Below the pieces are notes generated by a model. It did no database searches, was not told where the DNA came from, and was given only the letters and a program-made list of their open reading frames with translations. Positions 17,492 to 26,800 of a stretch of 64,000 nt of DNA are shown piece by piece. The stretch is from Streptomyces olivochromogenes. GTDB taxonomy: Bacteria > Actinomycetota > Actinomycetes > Streptomycetales > Streptomycetaceae. The translations under genes were made by a program, and so were the position numbers. The stretch's first letter is position 1. The number at the start of each line of letters is the position of its first letter. The DNA is taken from positions 124,001 through 188,000 of the forward strand of contig NZ_KQ948459.1 in NCBI RefSeq assembly GCF_001514115.1. Reading direction: 5' to 3'.

Positions 17492-19925
17492 TCTTTCCCT
17501 CGTGTGTGTACCGGGTGCCCCAGCGGTGGGCGAGCTGGGCGACGAGGAAGAGCCCGCGTCCCCCTTCGTCGGTGGTCCGGGCGTGTCGCAGCCGCGGGGA
17601 GCTGTTGCTGGTGTCGGTGACCTCGCAGATCAGACGGGATGCGCGCAACAGCCGCAGTCGCACGGGGCCCGGGGCGTAGCGCACCGCGTTGGTGACCAAC
17701 TCGCTGACGACGAGTTCGGTCGCCATGGCCAGCTCTTCCAGTCCCCATGCACGGAGTTGGCGGGTGGCGAGGGCGCGGGCCCCGGCCACGGCGGCGGGAT
17801 CGGAGGCCACGTCCCACGAGGCGACGTGGTCGGCGCTGAGCGCGTGCGTGCGCGCCACGAGGAACGCGACGTCGTCGGACTGCGGCGTGGCGGTCAGGCC
17901 CCGCACGTTGGCGCAGAGCGCCTCGAGCGGGAGATCGCAGGGGCACAGGGCGTCCCCGAGGTGGGCCATTCCGACGTCGACGTCCCGCTGGTCGCCTTCG
18001 ATGAGGCCGTCGGTGTAGAGGCCGATCAGGCTGTTCTCGGCGAGTTCGATGTCGACTGCCTCGAACGGGAGTCCCCCCAGCCCCAGTGGTGGACCGGCCG
18101 GCAGTTCCGGGAAGCTGACCCGGCCCTCCGGAGTCACGAGGACCGGCGGCGGATGGCCGGCCCGGGCCAGCGTGCAGTTCCGTGTGACCGGGTCGTAGAT
18201 GGCGTACAGGCAGGTGGCACCCATCACCGTGGTCCGGATCAGGTCGGCCGACGCGTCATGGGACTCCTCCTCGCTGAGGCGGAGCACCAGGTCGTCGAGG
18301 TGGGCCAGGAGCTCGTCGGGCGGCAGATCCATGTCGGCGAGCGTCTGCACCGCGGTACGCAGCCGGCCCATGGTGGCGGCCGCACTCAGACCGTGGCCGA
18401 CCACATCGCCCACGACGAGGCCGACTCGGGCTCCGGACAACGGGATGACATCGAACCAGTCTCCGCCCACACCGTCCTTGGCGTCCGCGGGCAGATACAT
18501 GGAGGCCACGTCCACGGCCATGCCGCCCTCCAGCGTATGGGGCAGAAGGCTGCGCTGGAGCGTCAGCGTGGCGTGGTGCTCCCGTGTGTAGCGGCGGGCG
18601 TTGTCGACGCAGACGGCCGCTCGTGCGACCAGTTCCCGGGCGAGCAGTACGTCGTCCGAGGTGAAGGGAGCCGGGTTCCGCGAGCGGACGAAGGTGGTGA
18701 GGCCGAGGACGGTGTCCCGGGCCCGCATCGGCACGGAGATGAGTGAGTGAAGTCCGAACTCGCGCATGCTCGAGGTCCTGGACGGCTGTTCGACGGCCCA
18801 TTGAGGGTTGTCGGGGTTCAGCACCGGTATGAGGACGGGCTCGCCGTTCACGAGGAGCTCGAGATCGTGCGGGGGCGGGATGAAGTCCACCGGATCGCCG
18901 ACCTGGGCGACCGCCTCCGGGCACCCCTCCCGGACGGAACTCATGCCCGCCCGCCGCATCACCGGCCCCGTCACCGCCGGACCCGCGTCGGACAGCCAGG
19001 TTCCGTGCCCCTCGGTGCTGAGGACCGGCTCCAGCAGATCCACGATGGCGAAGTCGGCGAACCGGGGCACGGCGAAGTCGGCCAGCTCCTGGGCCGTCTC
19101 CATGACGTCCAGGGTGCTGCCCACACAGGCGCCGGCTTCATTGACCATGGAAATCAGTTGGCGGGCGTTCCACCGGTCGGTGACGTCGAGCACCATGTAG
19201 CAGATGTCCGTGACGCCGCCCTCGACGTCCATCAAGGGGAAGAACGAAGTGGAGTAGGCGTGCTGCCGATGCGGGTCGGCCCAGCTCCAGCCGAGGTACT
19301 CGAAGTCGCTGACCGGCTCCCCGGTCCGCAGTACCTTGCGCATCACGTCTTCGAGGGCCTCCGCGTGGAGGCCCGGGAAGAGGTCGGTCAGGCGTCGGCC
19401 AAGACGCTGCTCACGCGGTATGCCGCCGATGCTCTCCAGGGTGTTGTTGACCCAGGTGCAGCGCAGGTCCATGTCCACGATGGCCATTCCCACGGGCGAA
19501 CGGGTCAGGAACCCGTCCAGCACGGACTGCCCCATGGCCCGGCGTATGACGCGCTCCCGTGCCGAGACGAGAAAACACTCGTCGTCGCCGACCTGGAACG
19601 ACGCGGAAACCCGCAGATTCACTTCGACACGACGGCCGTCGCGATGCGACAGCGTGACCTCTCCGCTCCAGGCCTGGCCCCCACGGCAGCGCTCCATGAT
19701 CGCCGCTACGCGGCAGGGGTCTTCGGGCACGGCGAGCAGACGGCCGACAGAGCCTCCGACGACCTCGCGGGCCGAACGGCCGAGGAGTTCTTCCGCGCTT
19801 CTGGTCCAGCCGATCACCATGCCGGCCAGGGTGACGATCGCCGCCGCGTCCGAGGCTGCTTCTTCCGCACCGATATTGGGCTGTGTGCCGGGACCTTCGC
19901 CCGATTCCGGAATCGCAGGTGTCAC
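17445..19925 (-). CDS. PAS-PAS-GAF-SpoIIE phosphatase-HATPase sensor protein
   Basis: The 826-residue protein reads as two PAS domains (about 20-125 and 135-260), a GAF domain (about 275-450), and a PP2C-type SpoIIE phosphatase (about 470-690). The phosphatase begins QRSLLPHTLEGGMAVDVASMYLPA and has metal-binding DWFDVIPLS and GDVVGHG. A C-terminal HATPase_c anti-sigma-type kinase domain follows (about 700-820, with ELVTNAVRYAP and EGGRGLFLVAQLAHRWG). Such proteins tune anti-sigma/anti-anti-sigma switches by dephosphorylation and phosphorylation in response to small ligands. GTG at 19925 is the only sensible in-frame start. The stop overlaps the convergent BTAD gene. No STAS partner gene is adjacent. 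Confidence 0.9.
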   Translation of the reverse strand: MTPAIPESGEGPGTQPNIGAEEAASDAAAIVTLAGMVIGWTRSAEELLGRSAREVVGGSVGRLLAVPEDPCRVAAIMERCRGGQAWSGEVTLSHRDGRRVEVNLRVSASFQVGDDECFLVSARERVIRRAMGQSVLDGFLTRSPVGMAIVDMDLRCTWVNNTLESIGGIPREQRLGRRLTDLFPGLHAEALEDVMRKVLRTGEPVSDFEYLGWSWADPHRQHAYSTSFFPLMDVEGGVTDICYMVLDVTDRWNARQLISMVNEAGACVGSTLDVMETAQELADFAVPRFADFAIVDLLEPVLSTEGHGTWLSDAGPAVTGPVMRRAGMSSVREGCPEAVAQVGDPVDFIPPPHDLELLVNGEPVLIPVLNPDNPQWAVEQPSRTSSMREFGLHSLISVPMRARDTVLGLTTFVRSRNPAPFTSDDVLLARELVARAAVCVDNARRYTREHHATLTLQRSLLPHTLEGGMAVDVASMYLPADAKDGVGGDWFDVIPLSGARVGLVVGDVVGHGLSAAATMGRLRTAVQTLADMDLPPDELLAHLDDLVLRLSEEESHDASADLIRTTVMGATCLYAIYDPVTRNCTLARAGHPPPVLVTPEGRVSFPELPAGPPLGLGGLPFEAVDIELAENSLIGLYTDGLIEGDQRDVDVGMAHLGDALCPCDLPLEALCANVRGLTATPQSDDVAFLVARTHALSADHVASWDVASDPAAVAGARALATRQLRAWGLEELAMATELVVSELVTNAVRYAPGPVRLRLLRASRLICEVTDTSNSSPRLRHARTTDEGGRGLFLVAQLAHRWGTRYTHEGKIIWAELDSSAPAARW

Positions 19926-20086
19926 GTCTTCACCGCCATCCCCATACCTCCATGCTCGCGCCTCCTGCAGCGGCGCGCCAGCGGCGCAAGGGACCGTTCG
20001 ACGCGGTGAATTCGCTACTGGTCGGGTCGGCACCGCCACGGCGGGTGACCGACGCCGGATGTCGTCCCAGCGGCGGCTCCCGGGCC

Positions 20087-21172
20087 TCAGCCGACGACCG
20101 CGGCGCGTACGCACAGCACGTCCGGCAGATGAGAGGCCAGTTGCCGCCAGCTGTCCCCGTCGTCCGCCGACGCGTACACCTCGCCGTTGCGATTGCCGAA
20201 GTACACACCCGCCGGGTCCGCGCCGTCCGTGCAGAGCGCGTCGCGCAGCACCGTGCCGTAGTGGTCCTCCGTGGGCAGCCCCGCGGTCAGCGGATCCCAG
20301 GTCCTGCCCGCGTCCTGCGTGCGAAAGACACGACAGCGCCGGTCGGCCGGGACGCGGTCCGCGTCCGCGTTGATGGGGAAGACGTACGCCGTTTCGCCGC
20401 GGTGCGGATGCGCGGCCACCGCGAACCCGAAGGTGGACGGGAGGTCCGCGCCGATGTCGGTCCACTCGCCGCCCGCGTCGTCGCTGCGGTACACACCCCA
20501 GTGGTTCTGGAGGTAGAGCCGGTCCGGGGTCGACGCGTCCTGGGCGATCTTGTGCACGCACTGCCCGAACTCCGGGTTCGGATCCGGCAGGAACACCGCG
20601 GAGACACCGGAGTTGGACGGCTCCCAGCTCGCCCCGCCGTCGTGGGTACGGAACACCCCCGCCGTGGAGACGGCGACCGTGACGGCTCTTGGGTCGCGCT
20701 GGTCGGTGAGGACGGTGTGCAGCCCCTCGCCACCGCCGCCCGGCACCCACTGCGACCGGGTGGGGTGCTCCCACAGGGGCCGGACCAGCTCGAAGGACTC
20801 GCCCCTGTCCTCGGAGCGGTACAGCGCGGCCGGTTCCGTGCCCGCGTACACCACGTCCGGCTCGGCCGCCGCCGGGTGCAACTGCCACACCCGCTCCAGC
20901 GAAGCCCCGGTGTCCTTGGGGAACTTGACGGCGGGCCGCGCCGGTTCGGTCCATGTCCGCCCCAGGTCGCCGGAGTGGAAGACGGACGGACCCCAGTGCG
21001 CGCTGTCCCCTCCGGCCAGCAGCCGTGGTGTCCCGCCGCGGGTGTCGATCGCCACCGAGTACACGGCCTGCGCGTTGAAGTACGGACTTTCGTCGAACTC
21101 CCAGGCGGCGCCGCGCCGCCGTCCGATGAACAGCCCTTTGCGTGTACCGACGGTGAGCAGTACTTCGGCCAT
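20087..21172 (-). CDS. Asp-box (BNR) beta-propeller protein, sialidase/VPS10-like fold
   Basis: The 361-residue protein has at least six Asp-box repeats of the SxDxGxxW type, including HSGDLGRTW, RSEDRGESF, RTHDGGASW, RSDDAGGEW and RTQDAGRTW, which mark a sialidase-like or YCF48-like propeller. No sialidase catalytic arginine triad is evident, and there is no signal peptide, so a cytoplasmic binding role is more likely than glycosidase activity. ATG at 21172 has GGAGGT seven bases upstream; a GTG at 21181 lies in the ribosome-binding site. Its promoter region carries the same TGTCAGTG-N8-CANACT pattern as the HEAT gene at 36.7 kb. Confidence 0.75.
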   Translation of the reverse strand: MAEVLLTVGTRKGLFIGRRRGAAWEFDESPYFNAQAVYSVAIDTRGGTPRLLAGGDSAHWGPSVFHSGDLGRTWTEPARPAVKFPKDTGASLERVWQLHPAAAEPDVVYAGTEPAALYRSEDRGESFELVRPLWEHPTRSQWVPGGGGEGLHTVLTDQRDPRAVTVAVSTAGVFRTHDGGASWEPSNSGVSAVFLPDPNPEFGQCVHKIAQDASTPDRLYLQNHWGVYRSDDAGGEWTDIGADLPSTFGFAVAAHPHRGETAYVFPINADADRVPADRRCRVFRTQDAGRTWDPLTAGLPTEDHYGTVLRDALCTDGADPAGVYFGNRNGEVYASADDGDSWRQLASHLPDVLCVRAAVVG

Positions 21173-21212
21173 GCCGACCACCTCCGCGACGACGTCGTCT
21201 CAGACATCGGCC

Positions 21213-21235
21213 AGTCTGCACCCCGGCACTGACAG
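21213..21235 (-). promoter_or_regulatory. RecA-NDp/PafBC-like promoter for the Asp-box gene
   Basis: On the minus strand CTGTCAGTG is followed by 8 bases and CAGACT. The actinobacterial LexA-independent damage promoter is TTGTCRGTG-N8-TANNNT. Only the first T and the first base of the -10 differ. It lies 41 bases upstream of the ATG. Confidence 0.5.
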
Positions 21236-21442
21236 ACTCCCCTGTACGTCGAATTACCGCAGGTCAGCCGGGTGGCGTTGGTCGTCGGCGACGTCTCGTC
21301 CCGGCCGACGCGCCTGCGGGCGAGGGATGGCCGGATTCGTGGAACGGTCGGGTCGTGGGGCTCGTTGTGAGCATCGGAGGGACCGATCCCGTATGGGAGG
21401 GCGATGTGGCATGTCCGTGCGGTCGTGAGGAGGATGCCATCG

Positions 21443-22030
21443 ATGGCGGCATTCCGTGGTCCGAAGGCTCCGAAGGTGTGGCTGTGGCGATGGCGGCGCA
21501 ACCCGCTGCGGCGTCGCAGTGACGCGCTGGAGGCATGGATCGTGCTCGTCGCCTGGGCGCTCACCGCGCTCGGCGGAGTGCTCACCTGTCTGCTGGCGAC
21601 GCAGTCCGTGGAGAACGGCCTTGCCCGGCAGCGGGCCGAGTGGCACTCGGTTCTGGCGTTGCTCAACGACGACGTGCCGAAGTCGACCGCGTCGGCGAAC
21701 GACGCCGACATGGTCTGGGCGAAGGTCCACTGGACCGCCGCGGACGGCTCGCCGCACGCCGGTCAGGCCAGGGTGCCCGTCGGCAGCCCCGGGGGCACCC
21801 CGGTGACCGTATGGACGGATGCCGGCGGTCGCCTCGTCGCCGAGCCCCCCACGCCCTCCCAGGCCCAACTGCGTGCCGCGCTGGTGGGCATCCTGATGGG
21901 GGTGAGTGTCGCGGGTGTGCCGTTCATCGGCGGACGGCTGGTACGCGGACGGATGGAACGGCGGCGCATGGCGCAGTGGGACGAGGACTGGCAGCGGGTC
22001 GGGCCCCTGTGGGGGCGGAAGACGGGCTGA
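21443..22030 (+). CDS. Rv1733c-family small membrane protein
   Basis: The 195-residue protein has two membrane helices, one near residues 30-52 (AWIVLVAWALTALGGVLTCLLA) and one near residues 140-160 (ALVGILMGVSVAGVPFIGG). An extracytoplasmic domain of about 85 residues lies between them. Basic N- and C-termini and the VWLWRWRRNPLRRRSD start are typical of the actinobacterial Rv1733c-like family. The biochemical role is unknown. ATG at 21443 has GAGGAGG nine bases upstream; ATGs at 21404 and 21434 are alternatives. It converges on the SWIM gene with a 14-base gap. Confidence 0.7.
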   Translation: MAAFRGPKAPKVWLWRWRRNPLRRRSDALEAWIVLVAWALTALGGVLTCLLATQSVENGLARQRAEWHSVLALLNDDVPKSTASANDADMVWAKVHWTAADGSPHAGQARVPVGSPGGTPVTVWTDAGGRLVAEPPTPSQAQLRAALVGILMGVSVAGVPFIGGRLVRGRMERRRMAQWDEDWQRVGPLWGRKTG

Positions 22031-22044
22031 GGAGACACCAGGGG

Positions 22045-23814
22045 TCAGGCCGGATCGTGGTCCTCCTCCGGTGCCCACGCGGCCGTGAGGAGGGATGCCG
22101 TGGCGGCCGAGGCGTACGTGGACGACGCGAGCCAGGCGCGGGCGTACGCCTCCGGATCGACCGGCCGCAGTCGGCCCAGCGCGTCATGGCGCCGGTCCGA
22201 CGCGGTGTCCACCAGGGCCCGCGCGCACGCGGCCCCCGTGGTCAGACCCACCGCGGCGAGCCGACGAGGGAGTTCGCCGTCGGCCACGGTGGCGGTGACG
22301 GCGCGGCCACCCGCGACCGCGCGGTCCACGGCCCGCCGCAGGAGGTCGAGTTCCGTGGGAAGCGCGGGCGCCGGGACGGAAGGGACGACGGCCGTGCCGG
22401 TCCCGGGCAGGTGGGTGCGATTGAGGCGACGCAGGCCGAGGTCCGCGCGGATCGGGTCACCGTCCTTGTCCTGCCAAGCCGCGGCGAGGGCGCGTACACC
22501 GCTCGGCCGGTCCGCCGCGAGCCGCGCGACGAGGCGCAGGGACAGACCGTGGGCCCCCGCCAGAAGCCGGAGGTTCTCGACGTAGGGGAGTTCGGGACGC
22601 TCGTCCGGCGCCAGGAGGCGTACCAGGGGACCGCCGGCCACGGCGAACCCTCCGCCGGTGATCGTCCCGGTGAGAAAGAGCAGGTCACCACCCGCGTCCC
22701 GTTCGTCGGCGGGCTCGGCCGACCACCGCAGCGTGGCGGCCACCTGGTCGGCCGGGGAACGCCGCCACAGCGTGTCGAGCGGCTCCTCGTGCCAACGGGC
22801 CCCCGAGGCCCGTACGGAACGGACCGCGCCGCCACCGCCGATCCGCCCGTCCGGCGAGACCGTCGGGTCGGTGAGGATCGCCCCGCCGTGGTCGCCCAAC
22901 TCCCGCAGGGTGAGAGCGCTGCCGCCGGGGACCGTGGAGCCCGCGGCCTGCCGAGCACGGTCGGCGTCGCCCGGCGCCACGTCGGACAGCGAGCGGAGCC
23001 GGCCGTCCTGCGCGAGGGCGTACGTGACCGCCCCGGCGTACCCCGAAGCGGTCACCACCGGCTCGGTGAACAGACCGTGCAGCCGCAGCGAACCGTTCGC
23101 CGTATAGGCCCGACGTGCGGTGCCGATCAGAACCGGGTCCGGCGCGCGGCGCAGCCCGACGGCGACGGTCAGCAACTCCGCCAGCTCCGAGGCCAGTTCC
23201 GACAGCCGGAAGGCGGGGTCCCCGGTGCCCGCCTCGGAGAGCCGTCGCGCCACCCGGACGGCCGCGGCCGCGGCGCGGTGAAGTCCGGCGACGCGCGCCG
23301 AGTGGGCGGCATGGAGGAGCGTGGCGCGGTGCACGGCACCGGAGCCGGTCACTCCGGCTGTCAGTACGGCGGTCGCGGCCGCTCGGAGGGCGTGCACCGC
23401 GGCGGACTGCGGGGGAGTGAGGTCGAGGGCCCCGGTCTCCGGAGGGACAGGGGTGGAGTCGCCGGCGTCCGACGGCACGACCGCCGTCGACGCCGGCCCG
23501 TCCGTCTCCTCCGCCAGCGGTGCCAGCGTCAGCACCGCCGCACGATGCAGACACGCGGGCGCGAGCAGACAGCTGCACACGGCATCCTCGGGGGACGTCA
23601 CGACTCCGGCCGTGGTGGTGAGAGTGACCGTCGTCGCGTCGTCGACCCGCACCACGACCGTCGCGTCCGTAACGGCGACGGGCCAGTCGGCCGCCTTGGC
23701 CGCGGCCGAGTCGGCACGTTTGCGCAGACGGGTCGGGAGCGACTCCAGCGCGGCGGCCGCCACTTCGGCCGTCACCGGGGGAAGCGTGGTGATCGGTCGG
23801 GGAAGCGTGGTCAT
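22045..23814 (-). CDS. SWIM zinc-finger protein (YehQ-like)
   Basis: The 589-residue protein carries a SWIM zinc finger, C80-x-C82-x5-C88-x-H90 (CSCLLAPACLH), after an N-terminal region of about 75 residues. The rest is Ala/Arg-rich with repeated strands (GGDLLFLTGTITGGGFAVAGGPLVRLLAP) and has no enzyme motif I recognise. SWIM domains bind DNA or proteins. It is the last gene of a five-gene leftward operon: its ATG overlaps the stop of the DUF5682-VWA gene in an ATGA. In E. coli the equivalent position, next to a VWA gene, is held by the SWIM protein YehQ. The role is inferred only from this context. Confidence 0.85.
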   Translation of the reverse strand: MTTLPRPITTLPPVTAEVAAAALESLPTRLRKRADSAAAKAADWPVAVTDATVVVRVDDATTVTLTTTAGVVTSPEDAVCSCLLAPACLHRAAVLTLAPLAEETDGPASTAVVPSDAGDSTPVPPETGALDLTPPQSAAVHALRAAATAVLTAGVTGSGAVHRATLLHAAHSARVAGLHRAAAAAVRVARRLSEAGTGDPAFRLSELASELAELLTVAVGLRRAPDPVLIGTARRAYTANGSLRLHGLFTEPVVTASGYAGAVTYALAQDGRLRSLSDVAPGDADRARQAAGSTVPGGSALTLRELGDHGGAILTDPTVSPDGRIGGGGAVRSVRASGARWHEEPLDTLWRRSPADQVAATLRWSAEPADERDAGGDLLFLTGTITGGGFAVAGGPLVRLLAPDERPELPYVENLRLLAGAHGLSLRLVARLAADRPSGVRALAAAWQDKDGDPIRADLGLRRLNRTHLPGTGTAVVPSVPAPALPTELDLLRRAVDRAVAGGRAVTATVADGELPRRLAAVGLTTGAACARALVDTASDRRHDALGRLRPVDPEAYARAWLASSTYASAATASLLTAAWAPEEDHDPA

Positions 23815-26800
23815 CGGTGGGTACCTCCCATGCGTTCGCCCACCCAGCGGGCCAGTTCCAGCGGGCTGAGGGCCGCCACCGGCATGCCCGCGGCCACCAG
23901 CTGTCCCGCCACACCGGTCGAGTAGCGGGGTCGGCCCGCGTCGTCCAGCGAGGCGCAGCCGAGGACATGGCAGCCCGAGTCGACGAGTGCCCGCACCTCG
24001 GACAGCAGGGGGCCCACCGGACCCCCCTCCTCGAAGTCACTGATCAGGACGACCAGTGTGCGGGAGGGAACCGTCACCAGTGAGCGCGCGTGCCGCAGGC
24101 CCCGGGCGATGCTCGTCCCGCCGCCGACCCGCACCTCGAGGAGCAGCCCGAGGGGATCGTCCACCTGGTCGGTGAGGTCCACGACCTCCGTCGAGAACGC
24201 CACGAAGTGCGTGCTCAGTGCCGGGACCCCGGCGACCACGGACGCGGTGAGCGCCGCCCAGATCGTCGACGCCTCCATGGACCCGGACACGTCGACGACC
24301 AGCACGAGCCGCCAGTCCGCCGCCTTGCGGGCCCGGGTACGGAAGACCGGCCGCTCGGGCAGTACCGTCACCGCTCCCGTCGCCGGATCGCGGCGCGCCG
24401 TCGCGAGGTTCGCGCGCACGGTGCGGGCGAGATCCAGGGGGCCGCCCGGTCTGCGGGTGGGCCGCGGATGCGCGAGACCGGCGAGGGCGGGCCGCAGCCT
24501 GTGGGCGAGAGCGTCCGTGAGCTCCTTGACCAGCCGGGCCACCAGGGGCCGAAGCCGGGCGAGTTGCTGCTCGGGCATGCCTCCCGCGTACGAGAGGACC
24601 GTCCGCAGGAGTTCGACCGAGGGGCGGGCCGAGGCGGGGTCGAGTTCCTGCAGCGCGTCGACGCGTCCGGCATCGGCCGCCGCAGCCAGCACCTCTTCCC
24701 GTACCCCGGGGCCGAAGAGCGCCGCGAGCTCCTCGGACCAGCTCCGCACATCCGGGAACGACGCCTCGCTCCCGCCGCCGGCGCCGCCATCGCCGGGCTC
24801 TGCGACCCCCTCGCCGCGCCCGCTCCCGTACAACTCGTCGAGTGCGCGCGCGATCCGGCCGGCTCGCCCCGTCAACTGCCGTGCCCTGCCCAGCAGGAGC
24901 CGCCAGCGATCTCCCGGGCCGAGGCTGTTGGGTACGGGGGGATTGTTGGGTCTGGCGGGACTGTCGGGGACAGGGGGATTGTTGGGTGTGGCGGGACTGT
25001 CGGGTACGGCGGGGTTGCTGGGCACGCCGGGGTTGTTGGGCACGCCGGGGTTGTCATGAGGGGGCTGATTCGAGGTCGGCGTCGGGTCCGTGCCCCAGGG
25101 GGCCAACACCGCCGTCGCCAACGCCGTCCGCCCCGCCAGATCCGCCGCCGCCATCCGGGCCAGGAACCCCGGCTCCGCCACCGCGTCCGGCAACTCCCCC
25201 ACCGCCAGGCCGGTGCGGTCCTCCACCGCGGCGAGCATCCGGGACCGGGCCGCCGGCGCCAGGACCTCGAAGCCGGCGCGCAGGGCCGGCAGGCGGTCGA
25301 GGAAGGCCCGGTCGGTCAGGGACTCGACGCGCTCCAGGAGCGGGTCCACGGCCTCGCCCGTCTCGAGCAGCGGACCGGCGGCGAGCAGTGTGCCGCGCAG
25401 GAACGCGGCGAGGTCGGAACGGAGTTCGGGAGTCACGGCACCGTCGACACGGGAGGCCAGCCGGGTGCCGAACCCCGTCGCCTCCCGCAGCCCCAGCAGC
25501 ACCCGGGCGGCTCCCGCGGCGCCGCGGATCAGCGGCGTACCGTCCTCGTCCAGGCGGCCGAGGGCGTCCGCGAGCCGGAGCCCGCCGCCCGCGGCGTCCA
25601 CCCGGGTGGCGAGGTCCACCAGAGCGCGGGCGTCGGCGGTGTCGGTGGAGCCGGTCAGCCCGTCGAGCGCGCGGACACCGGCGGCGCCCAGCTCCTCGTA
25701 CGCGGCCTCGATCCGCGCCTTCTCCCAAGGGGCGGGCAAGCCCGGCACATGCCCCGCGCCGATCCGGCTCAACAGGTCGAGCCCGCCGAGGAGTTCGGGC
25801 AGCGTTCCGGACGCGGGCAGCAGTTCGGCGACTTCCGTGAGGCGCTCCGAGGCGAGCCCCGGGAGGGCGCAGCGCGCCGCGTCGTCGAGCCCGGCGAGCA
25901 CCTGGGCCGCGGTCGGACCGCCGTCGCGCCGCTCCACCGCCCGTCGCCGCTCCAGTACGCCGCCGGCCGCCTGTTCCAACGTCACTCCGTGAACGCCGGT
26001 CACATCCAGCATCGCCGCGGTCGACGGCGTCCAGGTCACCGTCCACCGTGTGGTGAGGGCGGCGCCGTCGCCGACCTGCGCGACGTCGGCCTCCTCGCCG
26101 TAGGGAACACGGCAGACCGCCATCCTGCGCAGACAGATCTCGCGCCGACGGTCGAGCTCGGACCGCAGCGCGTCGAGCCGCAGCTCACGACGGGCGGGAG
26201 CGGTGGGGGAGGGCAGTGAGAGTTCCGCGAGGAGGCCCTCGACCGCCGGGCCGAGGCCGGAGCGTGGCGTGCCGGGAGCGAGTCTCCCCTGCCGGTCACC
26301 GACGAGCACCCGCTCCATGGCCGCGGCCACCACCCGCCCCCGACCCAGCAACTGGCCCTGCGTGAGCACCGTCTGCACCGCCTCGACCAGCTCCCCGCGG
26401 CCCGCGGCGGGCAACCCGCGCAGGGTGGCCAAATCCCGCGCCACCCGCACCACTTCCCGGGCGTCGGCGGGGCCACTGGGATGCCCCGCCTCGCGGACGG
26501 CGGCGCAGATCCGCACGGCCGTCGCCGTCAGCAACTCGTCCAGCCGCCCCGGCTCCCCGGCCGCCCGGAACACCCCCCGCTGCCACTCCGGATCACGGAT
26601 GCCGGCCGGATACCCGGACCGCTCGTCGAGCAGCGGGTACGAGTAGGGCACGAGGGACGTGATGACCGAGGAGACGTCCGCCGCGAGTCCGGCGCCCGAA
26701 CGCTTCGGCCCAGCGTCTGAACTCACCGGCCCGGCGCCCGAACGCTCCGGCCCAGCGTCTGAACTCACCGGCCCGGCGCCCGAACGCTTCGGCCCGACAC

